Below, piece after piece: positions 8,412-18,389 of a stretch of 64,000 nucleotides of DNA (positions are counted from its first letter, which is position 1; each line of letters begins with the position of its first letter). The notes beneath the pieces were generated by a model, which saw only the letters and a program-made list of their open reading frames with translations, made no database searches and had not been told where the DNA came from. A program made the translations under genes and the position numbers. The stretch comes from UBA8401 sp041665525 (lineage in GTDB: Bacteria > Bacteroidota > Ignavibacteria > UBA10030 > UBA8401). Location of the stretch: contig JBAYIS010000013.1 in NCBI GenBank assembly GCA_041665525.1, forward strand, positions 25,177 to 89,176, given 5' to 3'.

Positions 8412-9580
8412 CTACAAAAGAAAAAGAATCACAATTGTTCTTCCACACGTATAAACGGTTGTCGCTTGAAATTGAACGGGGGGAAGGTTGTTATTTAATC
8501 GCACGCGACGGCAGAAAATATCTTGATATGTTTTCCGGACTTGCAGTGAACGCGCTCGGTTATGCACACCCTGCGGTAATCAAAGCAGTCGATGAACAGA
8601 TGCGAAAGTACACTCACCTTTCTAATTTCTTCATCCAGGAGCCTCAAGTGGCACTGGCAGAACGGTTGTTGTCACATTCTGGATTCGAAAAAATTTTCTT
8701 TACCAACAGCGGAACGGAAGCGATCGAAGGGACGATCAAACTGGCCAGGAAATGGGGGAAATCATCAGAGAAAACGATGATCTTCGGCATGAGCAACGGT
8801 TTCAGCGGCCGTACCATGGGTGCTCTGTCTTTAATGGATAAAGCAAAATATCGGGATGGATATGAACCTTTCCTGCCGAATATTGGGATTATCGATTTCA
8901 ATAATGTTGCGGATCTTCATTCGAAGGTGAATGAAAAAACTGCAGCAGTGTTCCTGGAAGTGATCCAGGGAGAAGGTGGAATTGTTGGAGTCACACAAGA
9001 GTTCGTGAATGCGTTATTGAAACTGCGAGAACAATATGGATTTTTAATCGTTGCGGATGAGATTCAATCTGGAATCGGCAGGACAGGAAAACTCTTCGGA
9101 TTCCAACATTTTGGATTCGCACCGGATATTGTCACCATTGCTAAACCCATAGGCGGCGGCCTCCCGCTCGGAGCGATTCTGGGTTCAAACAAAGTAGCTG
9201 AGGTGTGGTCGTATGGAGTACACGGAACAACTTTTGGCGGAAACCCCGTAGCGTGCGCAGCCGGAATCGCTACGATTGACATAATTATGAATGCTGAATT
9301 CCTAAACCGGGTAAATGAGAATGGATCTTATTTCCGATCGAAAGTGGAAGCATTACAATCACGATTCCCGGTCATTAAGGAGATCAGGGCTTATGGTTAT
9401 ATGATCGGTATTGACCTTACGATTGACAGCGCGCCTATCGTGGATTCTATTTTACAGAAGGGGATTTTGGTCAATTCAACGGCGAATACAGTAATAAGAA
9501 TCTTGCCTCCTTTGATTGCAGGGAAACACGAATTTGATATTCTACTGACGGTTCTTGAAGAAGCACTATCCGCAGTATAA
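8408..9580 (+). CDS. class III PLP-dependent aminotransferase (acetylornithine aminotransferase-like)
   Basis: A 390-residue fold type I aminotransferase of the ArgD/RocD/GabT group. It has the substrate-entry motif FSGLAVNALGYAHP, the cofactor glycine stretch TNSGTEAIEGTIKLAR, the EVIQGEGG and VADEIQSGIGRTG motifs, and the PLP lysine K246 in IAKPIGGGLP. These enzymes transfer amino groups between omega-amines and 2-oxoglutarate. The length and the short N-terminus favour an acetylornithine aminotransferase, but no arginine gene lies nearby to confirm it, and ornithine or 4-aminobutyrate specificity is possible. It overlaps coaE by four bases (ATGA). Confidence 0.88.
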   Translation: MTTKEKESQLFFHTYKRLSLEIERGEGCYLIARDGRKYLDMFSGLAVNALGYAHPAVIKAVDEQMRKYTHLSNFFIQEPQVALAERLLSHSGFEKIFFTNSGTEAIEGTIKLARKWGKSSEKTMIFGMSNGFSGRTMGALSLMDKAKYRDGYEPFLPNIGIIDFNNVADLHSKVNEKTAAVFLEVIQGEGGIVGVTQEFVNALLKLREQYGFLIVADEIQSGIGRTGKLFGFQHFGFAPDIVTIAKPIGGGLPLGAILGSNKVAEVWSYGVHGTTFGGNPVACAAGIATIDIIMNAEFLNRVNENGSYFRSKVEALQSRFPVIKEIRAYGYMIGIDLTIDSAPIVDSILQKGILVNSTANTVIRILPPLIAGKHEFDILLTVLEEALSAV

Positions 9581-9643
9581 GCCAGTGATCTCGTAGGTTC
9601 TTTCTGGGTAAGCTTTTTTTGGATTTAGATAAAATATTTTCTC

Positions 9644-9674
9644 TTGACAATTGGGTAAACCCCTTATATATTTG
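9644..9674 (+). promoter_or_regulatory. promoter of the outer-membrane protein gene
   Basis: TTGACA (9644-9649) is the exact sigma-70 -35 consensus. Seventeen bases later comes TATATT (9667-9672), which extends to TATATTTG and so also matches the TAnnTTTG -7 element described for Bacteroidota. It lies about 55 bases before the ATG of the beta-barrel gene, in a spacer after the aminotransferase gene. By eye it is the best-formed promoter in the window. Confidence 0.75.
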
Positions 9675-9729
9675 CTTTGCCTTCAAGACACTAATTCACT
9701 ATTCCTCAAAAAATATTAGGAGCAACACA

Positions 9730-10407
9730 ATGAAAAAATTCCTAGCAGTAGTTCTTGCAGTTGTGATGATGTGCGGAGTGGTTATGGCTCAAGAAAACCT
9801 TGGTACAAAAGCCGGCGATAAATCGTTAAACTTTGCTTTTGGCGGCCTTGGTGCTTTCAATATCGGAACACCGAACACTTATGGCGGTGTCAGCCTTTCT
9901 TACTTCCTTTCTGGCGATGCAGCGGTCCGTTTTGGATTAAATGTTGGTATGACAAGTACCACAACACCAACTAACGTAACGGGTAATTCCGATGCAGAAG
10001 GGTCTACATTTGATATCGGTGTAGGCGCAGATTATCTGATGTTCATGACGGGTGCTTCAACACGTGTCCGTCCGTATATGGGTGGAGGAGTATCAATTGG
10101 ATTAGGATCGTCAAGCAATAAGTATTCTGTCGACCCCACAATCAACAATGAGACAGTTGAAAGAACAAACTTGCGTGCAGCAGACGGATTTGCACTGGGC
10201 CTTAACGGTATCGTTGGTGCAGAATTCTATCTGTATCCGGAAATGAGCCTGTCGGCTGAATATCGTCTTGGTTTGTTGTCGTTAAGTTCAGGTGCTGATT
10301 CCGTTACCAAAACGGAAGGTGCAGCTGATGTAACGGCAAAAGGAACCTCGGGTATGAATATTCTCGGTTTCGGTGCAACAGCAGTCATGTTACACATCTA
10401 TTTCTAA
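9730..10407 (+). CDS. outer-membrane beta-barrel protein
   Basis: A 225-residue secreted protein. I start it at ATG 9730 because AGGAG (9718-9722) precedes it and it opens with a classic signal peptide (MKKFLAVVLAVVMMCGVVMA, cut before QE); an upstream in-frame start would bury this. The mature part is rich in G, S, T, Y and F in alternating strands (GGVSLSYFLSGDAAVRFGLN, PYMGGGVSIGLG, SLSAEYRLGL) and ends HIYF, the aromatic C-terminus of Bam-assembled barrels. It resembles small 8-stranded OmpA/OmpW-type barrels. Strong promoter and terminator suggest an abundant protein. Ligand or role unknown. Confidence 0.88.
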   Translation: MKKFLAVVLAVVMMCGVVMAQENLGTKAGDKSLNFAFGGLGAFNIGTPNTYGGVSLSYFLSGDAAVRFGLNVGMTSTTTPTNVTGNSDAEGSTFDIGVGADYLMFMTGASTRVRPYMGGGVSIGLGSSSNKYSVDPTINNETVERTNLRAADGFALGLNGIVGAEFYLYPEMSLSAEYRLGLLSLSSGADSVTKTEGAADVTAKGTSGMNILGFGATAVMLHIYF

Positions 10408-10429
10408 TCTGAATAAGATTAAAGAGATC

Positions 10430-10462
10430 AAGGCGTTCTGTTCATACAGAACGCCTTTTTTA
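10430..10462 (+). terminator. rho-independent terminator after the beta-barrel gene
   Basis: GGCGTTCTG (10432-10440) and CAGAACGCC (10447-10455) form a perfect nine-pair stem with a six-base loop, followed by TTTTTT. It separates the highly expressed barrel gene from nadB. Confidence 0.93.
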
Positions 10463-10486
10463 TTTTAGTTTTCCGTATATTAAACC

Positions 10487-12082
10487 ATGAATATTCAAAC
10501 GGACTTTCTAGTGATCGGTAGCGGTATCGCAGGACTTTCCTATGCAATGAAAGCTGCGGAATTTGGAACAGTTGCCATCGTTACAAAGAAAGAACAAGCT
10601 GAGTCCAATACAAATTATGCACAAGGCGGCATCGCGGCAGTTGTTTCTACAACGGATGCATTCGAGAATCACATTAATGATACAATGAAAGCCGGAGCCT
10701 ATCTGTGCCATCGGGAGACAGTTGAACTAGTCATAAAAGAAGGTCCGGAACGGATTAAAGAATTAATAGACGTAGGAGTCCAATTTACCAAAAAAGGTGA
10801 ATTACTTGATCTGGGGAAAGAAGGGGGACATTCACATCATCGTATTGTCCATGCTGCCGATCTCACCGGCAAAGAGATAGAGCGTGCGTTATTAGCCAAA
10901 GTTTCTTCCCATCCGAATATTCAGGTATTTGAAAACCACATCTCCATTGATCTTATTACAGAACATCACCTTTTTGGCGCTCAGAAGCAGTCCCTGGACC
11001 TTATACATTGCTGGGGCGCCTATGTGCTGGATGTGGAGAAGAACATTGTAAAAACGTTCCTTGCCAAGACAACTTTATTGGCAACGGGCGGCGCCGGACA
11101 AGTGTATCTTCATACGACGAATCCTCTTATTGCCACTGGCGACGGTATCGCCATGGCATATCGGGCCGGTGCCAAAATCGCCAACATGGAATTTATCCAG
11201 TTTCATCCTACAACACTATTCAACTCAGGATCACCTTCATTTCTCATTTCAGAAGCGGTGCGCGGATTTGGTGCTATCCTTCGCAATTCCAGAGGAGAGG
11301 ACTTTATGAAGAAGTATGATCCTCAAGGTTCGCTCGCACCAAGAGATATTGTCGCCCGTGCTATAGATAATGAATTGAAACGAAGCGGTGATGATTGTGT
11401 ATATCTCGATCTAAAACACTTGAATGCAGATGCCGTAAAAGACCATTTCCCAAATATTTACGATCGCTGCTTAAAATTTGGGATAGAGATAACGAAAGAT
11501 TTAATTCCAGTTGTTCCGGCTGCGCATTATACGTGCGGCGGTGTCATTACGGATAAGGATGGTTCTACGACAATCTCAGGATTGTATGCTGTCGGTGAAG
11601 TGAGCATGACCGGACTTCATGGCGCCAATAGATTGGCGAGTAATTCATTGCTGGAGGCAGTCGTTTTTTCACACCGAGCGGTGGAGAAGATAAAACGGCA
11701 GGGACTCAATATCACAAGTGCGCCGCCGAAGATCCCGGACTGGGATGACAGCGGAACGATAAACAGCGAAGAATGGGTTTTGATATCCCATAACAGAAAA
11801 GAGATACAGCAACTGATGTGGGATTATGTCGGGATCGTCCGTTCCAATCATCGTTTGGAACGTGCACAGCGTCGTTCGAAGCTGATCTTGGAAGAAGTTA
11901 ATGGGTTCTATAAGCGGACAAAAGTGACGGAAGGATTAATCGAACTTCGAAATCTTTCCTGCGTAGCCGATCTCATTATTCGATCTGCACTGGAGCGTAA
12001 AGAAAGCAGAGGATTGCACTATACAACTGATTATCAAACATTGGATGATGTTCACTGGTTAAAGGACACGGTCATACAGTAG
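10487..12082 (+). CDS. nadB: L-aspartate oxidase
   Basis: Flavoenzyme that oxidises L-aspartate to iminoaspartate, the first step of de novo NAD synthesis. The 531 residues begin with the FAD-binding strand FLVIGSGIAGLSYAMKA, then NTNYAQGGIAAV, the HHRIVHAADLTGKEIERAL region, TGGAGQVY, FIQFHPTTLF, the catalytic-arginine segment APRDIVARAID and YTCGGVITD. A C-terminal helical domain follows. NadA and NadC are not in the window. Its stop codon abuts the purF ATG. Length is normal for NadB and short of succinate dehydrogenase flavoproteins. Confidence 0.95.
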   Translation: MNIQTDFLVIGSGIAGLSYAMKAAEFGTVAIVTKKEQAESNTNYAQGGIAAVVSTTDAFENHINDTMKAGAYLCHRETVELVIKEGPERIKELIDVGVQFTKKGELLDLGKEGGHSHHRIVHAADLTGKEIERALLAKVSSHPNIQVFENHISIDLITEHHLFGAQKQSLDLIHCWGAYVLDVEKNIVKTFLAKTTLLATGGAGQVYLHTTNPLIATGDGIAMAYRAGAKIANMEFIQFHPTTLFNSGSPSFLISEAVRGFGAILRNSRGEDFMKKYDPQGSLAPRDIVARAIDNELKRSGDDCVYLDLKHLNADAVKDHFPNIYDRCLKFGIEITKDLIPVVPAAHYTCGGVITDKDGSTTISGLYAVGEVSMTGLHGANRLASNSLLEAVVFSHRAVEKIKRQGLNITSAPPKIPDWDDSGTINSEEWVLISHNRKEIQQLMWDYVGIVRSNHRLERAQRRSKLILEEVNGFYKRTKVTEGLIELRNLSCVADLIIRSALERKESRGLHYTTDYQTLDDVHWLKDTVIQ

Positions 12083-13585
12083 ATGAAAGCAAAAAACTAT
12101 AAGCGGTTCAAAAACGATAAACCCCGCACTGCATGCGGAATTTTCGGCGTATTAGATCATCCGACAGCATCCGTATTGACATACTACGGTTTGCATTCTC
12201 TGCAGCATCGCGGTCAGGAAGCAAGCGGTATTGTCTCCTGCGAATATCGGGAGGATAAGAAACGCCACCACTTTAATCTAGTGAAGGGGATGGGTCTCGT
12301 GACGGATGTCTTCAAGGATTACAACATTCTGAAGAATCAATTAAAAGGCCGGTCGGCCATCGGACATAACCGTTATTCAACAACCGGATCTGCGAACAAT
12401 GAAAAAAATATTCAGCCGCTCATCGTCAATTACCGGGATGGTAATCTTGCTGTTGCGCATAACGGTAATCTAACCAATTATCGGACGATAAGAAAACAAC
12501 TGCAGGACGACGGCACTATCTTCCAGACGACGTCGGATACAGAACTGCTTCTTCACTTAATTGCGCGAAGCAAACAAAAAAAACAGATTGACCAGATTCG
12601 TGAAGCAGTAGATCAGGTAGATGGTGCTTTTTCGCTGCTGCTAATGACTGACAACATCCTTGTTGCCATACGGGATATCCACGGATTCCGACCGCTCGCA
12701 TTGGCGGAAAAAGACGGCAGTTATGTAGTTGCCTCCGAAACATGCGCATTTGATATTATCGATGCAAAATATATCCGAGATATTGAACCCGGGGAGATCC
12801 TGGTGATCGATAAACGTGCAGATTCCAAAGAGCCGCTCACTTCATACAGGATAAAGCGGCACAGTGAACAGTCCCACCATTGCATTTTTGAATATATTTA
12901 TTTTTCACGTCCCGATAGTTTCATTTTCGGCGACAGTGTTGATAAAGTTCGGCGAAAACTGGGAAAATCTCTCGCGCAGGAATCGCCGGTCACACCGGAT
13001 CCGGATGAGAAAACGATTGTTATCAGTGTACCGGACTCGAGTAATACCGCTGCGCTGGGATTCGTGACGGAGTCGATAAAACAGGGGATCAATACCAAAC
13101 TGGAACTAGGACTCATCCGGAATCATTACGTCGGCAGGACATTTATCCAACCGGAACAAGGTCAGCGCGAGATGAAAGTAAAAACCAAATTCAATACTGT
13201 TAAAGGAGTATTGAAAGGGAAGAAGGTTGTGGTGGTGGATGATTCAATAGTCCGCGGGACAACATCAAAGCAGCTTGTGAAATTATTGAAAGAAGCTGGT
13301 CCCAAAGAGATTCACTTTAGAATTACCTCGCCGCCAATCGTCAATTCTTGTTATTACGGAATGGATTTCCCGAACAAGGAAGATCTCATCGCGGTGAAGT
13401 GCGGTGAGAATGTGGAAAAGATACGGCAGGAACTTGGCGTGGATAGCATCCAATATCTTTCCGTAAAAAAAATGCTAGCCTCCGTTCCTCAAGGGGAACG
13501 GAAAGGATATTGTACTGCTTGTTTTGGAGGAAAATACCCAGCACCGATTGAGAATGTCACGGATAAGAACGATCTCGAGGCCTGA
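12083..13585 (+). CDS. purF: amidophosphoribosyltransferase
   Basis: First committed enzyme of purine synthesis: it uses glutamine to convert PRPP to phosphoribosylamine. The 500 residues contain an N-terminal glutaminase domain with the nucleophile C18 in TACGIFGV (a 17-residue propeptide must be removed), HRGQEASGI and HNRYSTTG, then a phosphoribosyltransferase domain with the PRPP loop VVVDDSIVRGTTSKQL. Cysteines in HHCIFEY, VNSCYYG and GYCTACFGG match the four ligands of the 4Fe-4S cluster in Bacillus-type PurF. It sits between nadB and a secreted protease gene with no gaps. Confidence 0.95.
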   Translation: MKAKNYKRFKNDKPRTACGIFGVLDHPTASVLTYYGLHSLQHRGQEASGIVSCEYREDKKRHHFNLVKGMGLVTDVFKDYNILKNQLKGRSAIGHNRYSTTGSANNEKNIQPLIVNYRDGNLAVAHNGNLTNYRTIRKQLQDDGTIFQTTSDTELLLHLIARSKQKKQIDQIREAVDQVDGAFSLLLMTDNILVAIRDIHGFRPLALAEKDGSYVVASETCAFDIIDAKYIRDIEPGEILVIDKRADSKEPLTSYRIKRHSEQSHHCIFEYIYFSRPDSFIFGDSVDKVRRKLGKSLAQESPVTPDPDEKTIVISVPDSSNTAALGFVTESIKQGINTKLELGLIRNHYVGRTFIQPEQGQREMKVKTKFNTVKGVLKGKKVVVVDDSIVRGTTSKQLVKLLKEAGPKEIHFRITSPPIVNSCYYGMDFPNKEDLIAVKCGENVEKIRQELGVDSIQYLSVKKMLASVPQGERKGYCTACFGGKYPAPIENVTDKNDLEA

Positions 13586-16500
13586 TGCGGTGGGGAGCTC
13601 TCGTACATACCTTTCTATTGCTCGCTTCCGTTCTCCACTCGCAAACGTATATCATTAAATTTTCAAAGGAGGGAGCTGATTCGGCAGCTGTCCGTTCAGT
13701 TGTTGCAGAAGCAGTTAGTGCCGCCAATCCGAAACTCGCCCCCCAACAGCAATCGCAGTATACCATTCGGTTTCTGTCTCATACTCAAGTAACAATCCGG
13801 TCCACGTTTTCATGGCATCGGTATGCCATTGTGCGGTTTTCCCAAAAACAAAATGATCAATTTCTTCGGACGATTTCTGAAAATTCCACAGTTGAATTCA
13901 TTCAGGAAAGTCAGATACTACGAATAGATGACGTCCCTCACGATTCCGCATTCCAATCTCAATGGAATTTGAAACGCATAGGTATTGCCTCACTTTGGGA
14001 AAATGGAACGATCAGTTCCTCTCTTCCATCAGTTATCATAGGTATCGTTGATACAGGAATTGATAGTGACCATCCCGAACTAGCCTCGGCTGTCGCCGTT
14101 AATCCGGGGGAAAGCGGGAATGGAAAAGAAAACAATGGTATCGATGATGACAAAAACGGATTTATTGATGATTGGAAGGGGTACGATTTTGTCGATTTCA
14201 GCAATGAAGACAAGGGAGATTGGAATGATCGAGACAATTCACCAACAGACGAGCACGGGCATGGGACCTCTGTTGCAGGAATAATTGGAGCGGCAAGTAA
14301 TAATGGAATCGGTATAACTGGAATTCTTCCTGCAAAACTCCTACCACTACGAGCTTTTGGCAAGAATGGAAATGGAAACGATATCGATATCGCTGCAGCT
14401 ATTGTTTATGCCGCTGACAATGGCGCAGAGGTGATTAATTTAAGTTTTGGGGATGCCGTTGATTCCTATATTATTCACGATGCAATACGATATGCTTATT
14501 CAAAGAATGTCGTAATGATTGCCTCCAGCGGGAATGATGGCAGTGATTATCCACATTATCCATCCGACTTTAGCGAAGTGATTTCAACAGGTTCCATCAA
14601 TCGATTTGATGTGCGTTCTATCTTCTCTTCGCATAGTCCATCGCTTGATCTCATGGCGCCGGGAGAGGAAATTGTTACCACTGTCATTGGAGGCGGATAT
14701 ACGAGTCAGTTTGCAGGAACGTCTGCTGCAGCACCTCATGTCGCCGGAATTGTCGCATTGATCAGGAGTCTGGAAAAACAGAGGGGAACAGGAACTTTTG
14801 GATTTTCCAATGAAGAAATTCGTGGCATTCTTTTGAATACAGCAGATGAGGCTGGTGAAAGAGGTTGGGACAAATTTTACGGCGCTGGAATTGTTAATGC
14901 AGAAAAAGCTGTTCAGGCAATAGCCGGAGCGCGAGTATTAATCCATTCTCCGGAATTGGACAAAATAATCGTTGGAAATTCTATCCCTATTGTTGCTACT
15001 GCAATTTCACCTTATCTGCAGTCAGTCGATCTTCTCTTTGGTGCAGGAGAAGATCCAGACGAATGGAAAATCATTTCCTCTGGATTGGAAAGAATGTTTG
15101 TTAGAGATACGATTGCTTCTTGGAATATAAGTACATTAGAACCAAATGTTTATATCCTTCGACTTGTAGTAAATAACAGCAATGGTGCAGATGCAGAATT
15201 TCGCCAAAGAGTGATAGTGTACCCATCAAGTCCCAAAGTTATCGCTTTTCACTTTATGGACTCTGTCATTATCGGCAGCGAGTATGGTGCACTCATTGAA
15301 GCAACAGTAGACAGAAATTCTTCAGGCTTATTGTATTATCGTCCCAAAGGAACCCTTCAATACAGATCAATTCAATCGACTGGAAACCAACTGCATCATT
15401 CTTTTCTTCTTCAACCAAGAGATTTTATGTCGAATATTCAATATGAAATCTTTTGCGATTTTATTGAAAATTCAGAACACCATCGTTCTACAAAGTTTTT
15501 TTTGACAGATTCGATCGGCTTTCCTGTAACCATTGCAACTCAATCCATTGCGTCAACGGGATTTGATAAGAAAGTGTTTTCTCTCCCAAAAGGATTTCTG
15601 TTAAATACTGTCCAAACAATTGGAGGAAAACCTACTTTGTTGCTCAATGAATATTCTCCTTCGGACAATTTTGGGAATTTAAAAGCATTTGAATTTGCGA
15701 ATGGAACCTTTCACACGAAAGATTCCTCCTTGAACACCTGGATCCCTCGTTCGTTCATCCATAGCGATGGAGAAGGGAAGTTTTCAATTTTAGTTCAGGA
15801 CCGTGGAGTAACACAATTGTTTCAGGTAGACACTGTGAACGGAAAATTCTTTCATCAACCGGTATGGGGAGATTCCTCCGATGTTTGGGCAAGTCAATTG
15901 ATTGATTTGGATGGAGATTTCAAACCGGAGGTGATTGCGAGAAGCAGTAATGAATTTATGATTTATAAAAATCTTGGGAACAATACATTTTCTTTAGAGA
16001 CCCGATTGCCGGATTTTTCAGATCCTTTGCCTGGTGAATCCAGAAATCAGTTCGGTCCACCCCGGTCGATTGTGGGTGATTTTACCAACTCCGGCAAAAA
16101 GGAGATTATCTTTGCGGATCATGACGGCGATATGATCCTTTACCGGCAGCGCGAGGTTCATTCATTACTGTTCGATACCATTGGAACAGACCAAACGGAG
16201 CTATTCGAAATGAGTGATTTTCTTACAGCTGGTGATTTTACCGGTGACGGAATTATGGATTTTGCAGCGGCTGGTCATACCGACCTTGATCTGAATTTGG
16301 AACGGGAATATAACCTTCCGGTATGGACGGTACGAGTTTTCTCTCACACAACTGGTGATCCCATCGGAAGTGTTTCCAAGATATGGGAACAACGGTTCGT
16401 CGGTGTGAAATCCGGAACGAACTACGACAATGGAATTACCACCGGAAAATTAAAAACGGGCAATACAAAGGATGCATTGTTTCTTTCGCTGAATCCTCAC

Positions 16501-17796
16501 CTCTATATCTTTGAATGGAATGAGAGTAAAAAAACATTTGAATCAAAATGGACCCATTCATCCCAAAGCAACAGCGTGGTGGTATTTGATTTTGACGGAG
16601 ATTCTTTGAACGAGTTGGGATTTCAATCCAATGGAAAAACTGAATTCTGGTCGCTGCCCGGCACGGTTGCACCTTCGGCCCCATTTGCGGTCACAGTTGT
16701 TCCGTTGACAGCTGCAAAAATTCGGCTGCGTTGGAGTTCTTCAGTCATTCCGCACACGATTTTCAGGGGGACTCACAGTGATTCACTTACTGCGGTTGCT
16801 GCGATCAATGGAACGGAATGGATCGATAGTACTGTTCTTTCCGGTATACGGTATTATTATGCGGTCAGCGGTTCCGGGTCTCAGTCATCATCAATCGTCT
16901 CAATAGTGCCGCATGAAGCTCCAGTAATTGATACAGTGATCCAGATTTCCGCTACACAGGTAAAAGCGAGAATTACTTTCGATGTATCTTCGAAAGATCT
17001 CGACAGAATTCATTTTATTTTGGATGCAGGAATTCGATCCTCTTCCATAGTATGGGTTTCATCCCGAATGTTGCTGCTCACTTTCCCGCAACAGATTCAA
17101 CCCGGCATCCATGAAGTAAAAATCGCACAATTGATTGATGCCAGCGGGATGCAGGGAGATACCGGAGCAGTATATACTTTCACTTCCGTAGTGTTGTCCG
17201 GAAAAGAATTTTTTGTTAAAGCGGCGTCAATGACACGGGCTGACAGGATTCGCATCGAATACAGTGAACAACCGGATTTCCGTACCGCAGCAAATAGGGA
17301 ATTGTATTCGGTAAGGAATTCACTCCAGCAGTTTACCATCGCTTCTGTCGATTCTATCGATCCGGTAACAGTACTTCTAAATTTACCCGGAGCAAATCTT
17401 TCAAGGCTGGCACTTCGGCTGGAGATTACCATGAATGATAGTATTACATCTGCTTCCGGCAAAACTTTAATCGACGGGCGAGGACAGATTGTTTCGATCG
17501 CGCAGGATGCACAGTCGATTGATGCAGTTATCGTTTATCCTAATCCAGTAAAGAGTTCACAACAATTGTCGTTCGTTAATTTACCGGAAGATTGTACAAT
17601 TTCGATTTTTTCCGTCCAAGGAGACCGTGTGAAGGACATCGGACCAACCAGGACGTCCGAAGGGATTTCGTGGAACTTGCGCGACGAACGGGGAAATGCG
17701 GTCGCATCGGGAATTTATCTCTATCGTATTGAACAAATGAACAGCGACAGGTTGGTCGTGAAAACGACGCTAGGAAAATTTGCAGTGATACGGTGA
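13585..17796 (+). CDS. secreted S8 (subtilisin-like) serine protease with T9SS sorting domain
   Basis: A 1403-residue exported protease. A signal peptide (LVHTFLLLASVLHSQ) and a propeptide-like region (about 20-115) precede the S8 catalytic domain, whose triad is D156 (GIVDTGID), H226 (HGHGTSVAG) and S380 (GTSAAAPHVAG). Acid-rich loops (GNGKENNGIDDDKNGF) look calcium-binding. Residues about 450-1300 include FG-GAP/VCBS-like repeats (DLDGDFKPEV, DFTGDGIMDFAAAG, DFDGDSLNELG) and fibronectin-like parts. The last 90 residues (VIVYPNPVKSSQQ, then ASGIYLYRIE) form a type A T9SS sorting domain, so it is probably attached to or released from the cell surface. Its ATG overlaps the purF stop by one base. 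Confidence 0.93.
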   Translation: MRWGALVHTFLLLASVLHSQTYIIKFSKEGADSAAVRSVVAEAVSAANPKLAPQQQSQYTIRFLSHTQVTIRSTFSWHRYAIVRFSQKQNDQFLRTISENSTVEFIQESQILRIDDVPHDSAFQSQWNLKRIGIASLWENGTISSSLPSVIIGIVDTGIDSDHPELASAVAVNPGESGNGKENNGIDDDKNGFIDDWKGYDFVDFSNEDKGDWNDRDNSPTDEHGHGTSVAGIIGAASNNGIGITGILPAKLLPLRAFGKNGNGNDIDIAAAIVYAADNGAEVINLSFGDAVDSYIIHDAIRYAYSKNVVMIASSGNDGSDYPHYPSDFSEVISTGSINRFDVRSIFSSHSPSLDLMAPGEEIVTTVIGGGYTSQFAGTSAAAPHVAGIVALIRSLEKQRGTGTFGFSNEEIRGILLNTADEAGERGWDKFYGAGIVNAEKAVQAIAGARVLIHSPELDKIIVGNSIPIVATAISPYLQSVDLLFGAGEDPDEWKIISSGLERMFVRDTIASWNISTLEPNVYILRLVVNNSNGADAEFRQRVIVYPSSPKVIAFHFMDSVIIGSEYGALIEATVDRNSSGLLYYRPKGTLQYRSIQSTGNQLHHSFLLQPRDFMSNIQYEIFCDFIENSEHHRSTKFFLTDSIGFPVTIATQSIASTGFDKKVFSLPKGFLLNTVQTIGGKPTLLLNEYSPSDNFGNLKAFEFANGTFHTKDSSLNTWIPRSFIHSDGEGKFSILVQDRGVTQLFQVDTVNGKFFHQPVWGDSSDVWASQLIDLDGDFKPEVIARSSNEFMIYKNLGNNTFSLETRLPDFSDPLPGESRNQFGPPRSIVGDFTNSGKKEIIFADHDGDMILYRQREVHSLLFDTIGTDQTELFEMSDFLTAGDFTGDGIMDFAAAGHTDLDLNLEREYNLPVWTVRVFSHTTGDPIGSVSKIWEQRFVGVKSGTNYDNGITTGKLKTGNTKDALFLSLNPHLYIFEWNESKKTFESKWTHSSQSNSVVVFDFDGDSLNELGFQSNGKTEFWSLPGTVAPSAPFAVTVVPLTAAKIRLRWSSSVIPHTIFRGTHSDSLTAVAAINGTEWIDSTVLSGIRYYYAVSGSGSQSSSIVSIVPHEAPVIDTVIQISATQVKARITFDVSSKDLDRIHFILDAGIRSSSIVWVSSRMLLLTFPQQIQPGIHEVKIAQLIDASGMQGDTGAVYTFTSVVLSGKEFFVKAASMTRADRIRIEYSEQPDFRTAANRELYSVRNSLQQFTIASVDSIDPVTVLLNLPGANLSRLALRLEITMNDSITSASGKTLIDGRGQIVSIAQDAQSIDAVIVYPNPVKSSQQLSFVNLPEDCTISIFSVQGDRVKDIGPTRTSEGISWNLRDERGNAVASGIYLYRIEQMNSDRLVVKTTLGKFAVIR

Positions 17797-17799
17797 CTA

Positions 17800-18366
17800 A
17801 TGAAAAATTCACTCTGGACCATATCGAATATTCTTTCACTCAGCCGCATAGTCTTGATGATTCCGGTTATTTACTTTTTTATTACACCGGTTCAATTTCA
17901 TCGGGAAATTGCGTTATTCATCATTCTGATCGCTGTCTCTACGGATGCGTTGGACGGATATGCGGCCCGCGTGAGAAATGAGATTTCCGAATTCGGGAAG
18001 ATTATCGACCCGTTGGCGGATAAAATCAGCATCGGCATAGTGGTTGTAATGCTGACGATTTTTGGCGATATTCCTTTATGGTTTACCTTCATCGTTCTCA
18101 GCCGTGATTTGGTGATATTTCTGGCTGGATTATATATCCGAAAGAGAACGGGTTTGATCCTTCCGTCATTGATGTCCGGGAAAGTAGCCGTTTCCATCCT
18201 GGCACTGACTTTGGTGTTTCCGATATTACAATATCCTTCGTTGACGTTCTTGTACCTGATATTCCAATGGACCACGATCGGATTGCTGGGATATTCCCTG
18301 GCGGTATATGCAAATAGGTTTTTTGAAACTTTACGACAACACTCATTAATGCCGAACCGGAATTAA
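17800..18366 (+). CDS. pgsA: CDP-diacylglycerol-glycerol-3-phosphate 3-phosphatidyltransferase
   Basis: Membrane enzyme making phosphatidylglycerophosphate from CDP-diacylglycerol. The 188 residues span several membrane helices and hold the CDP-alcohol phosphatidyltransferase signature DALDGYAARVRNE...GKIIDPLADK, with all the metal-binding aspartates. It starts three bases after the protease stop. PgsA and phosphatidylserine synthase share the motif; length and ISEFGKIIDPLADKIS favour PgsA. Confidence 0.87.
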   Translation: MKNSLWTISNILSLSRIVLMIPVIYFFITPVQFHREIALFIILIAVSTDALDGYAARVRNEISEFGKIIDPLADKISIGIVVVMLTIFGDIPLWFTFIVLSRDLVIFLAGLYIRKRTGLILPSLMSGKVAVSILALTLVFPILQYPSLTFLYLIFQWTTIGLLGYSLAVYANRFFETLRQHSLMPNRN

Positions 18367-18389
18367 TTCGGTCCGCACAAAGGAACAAT

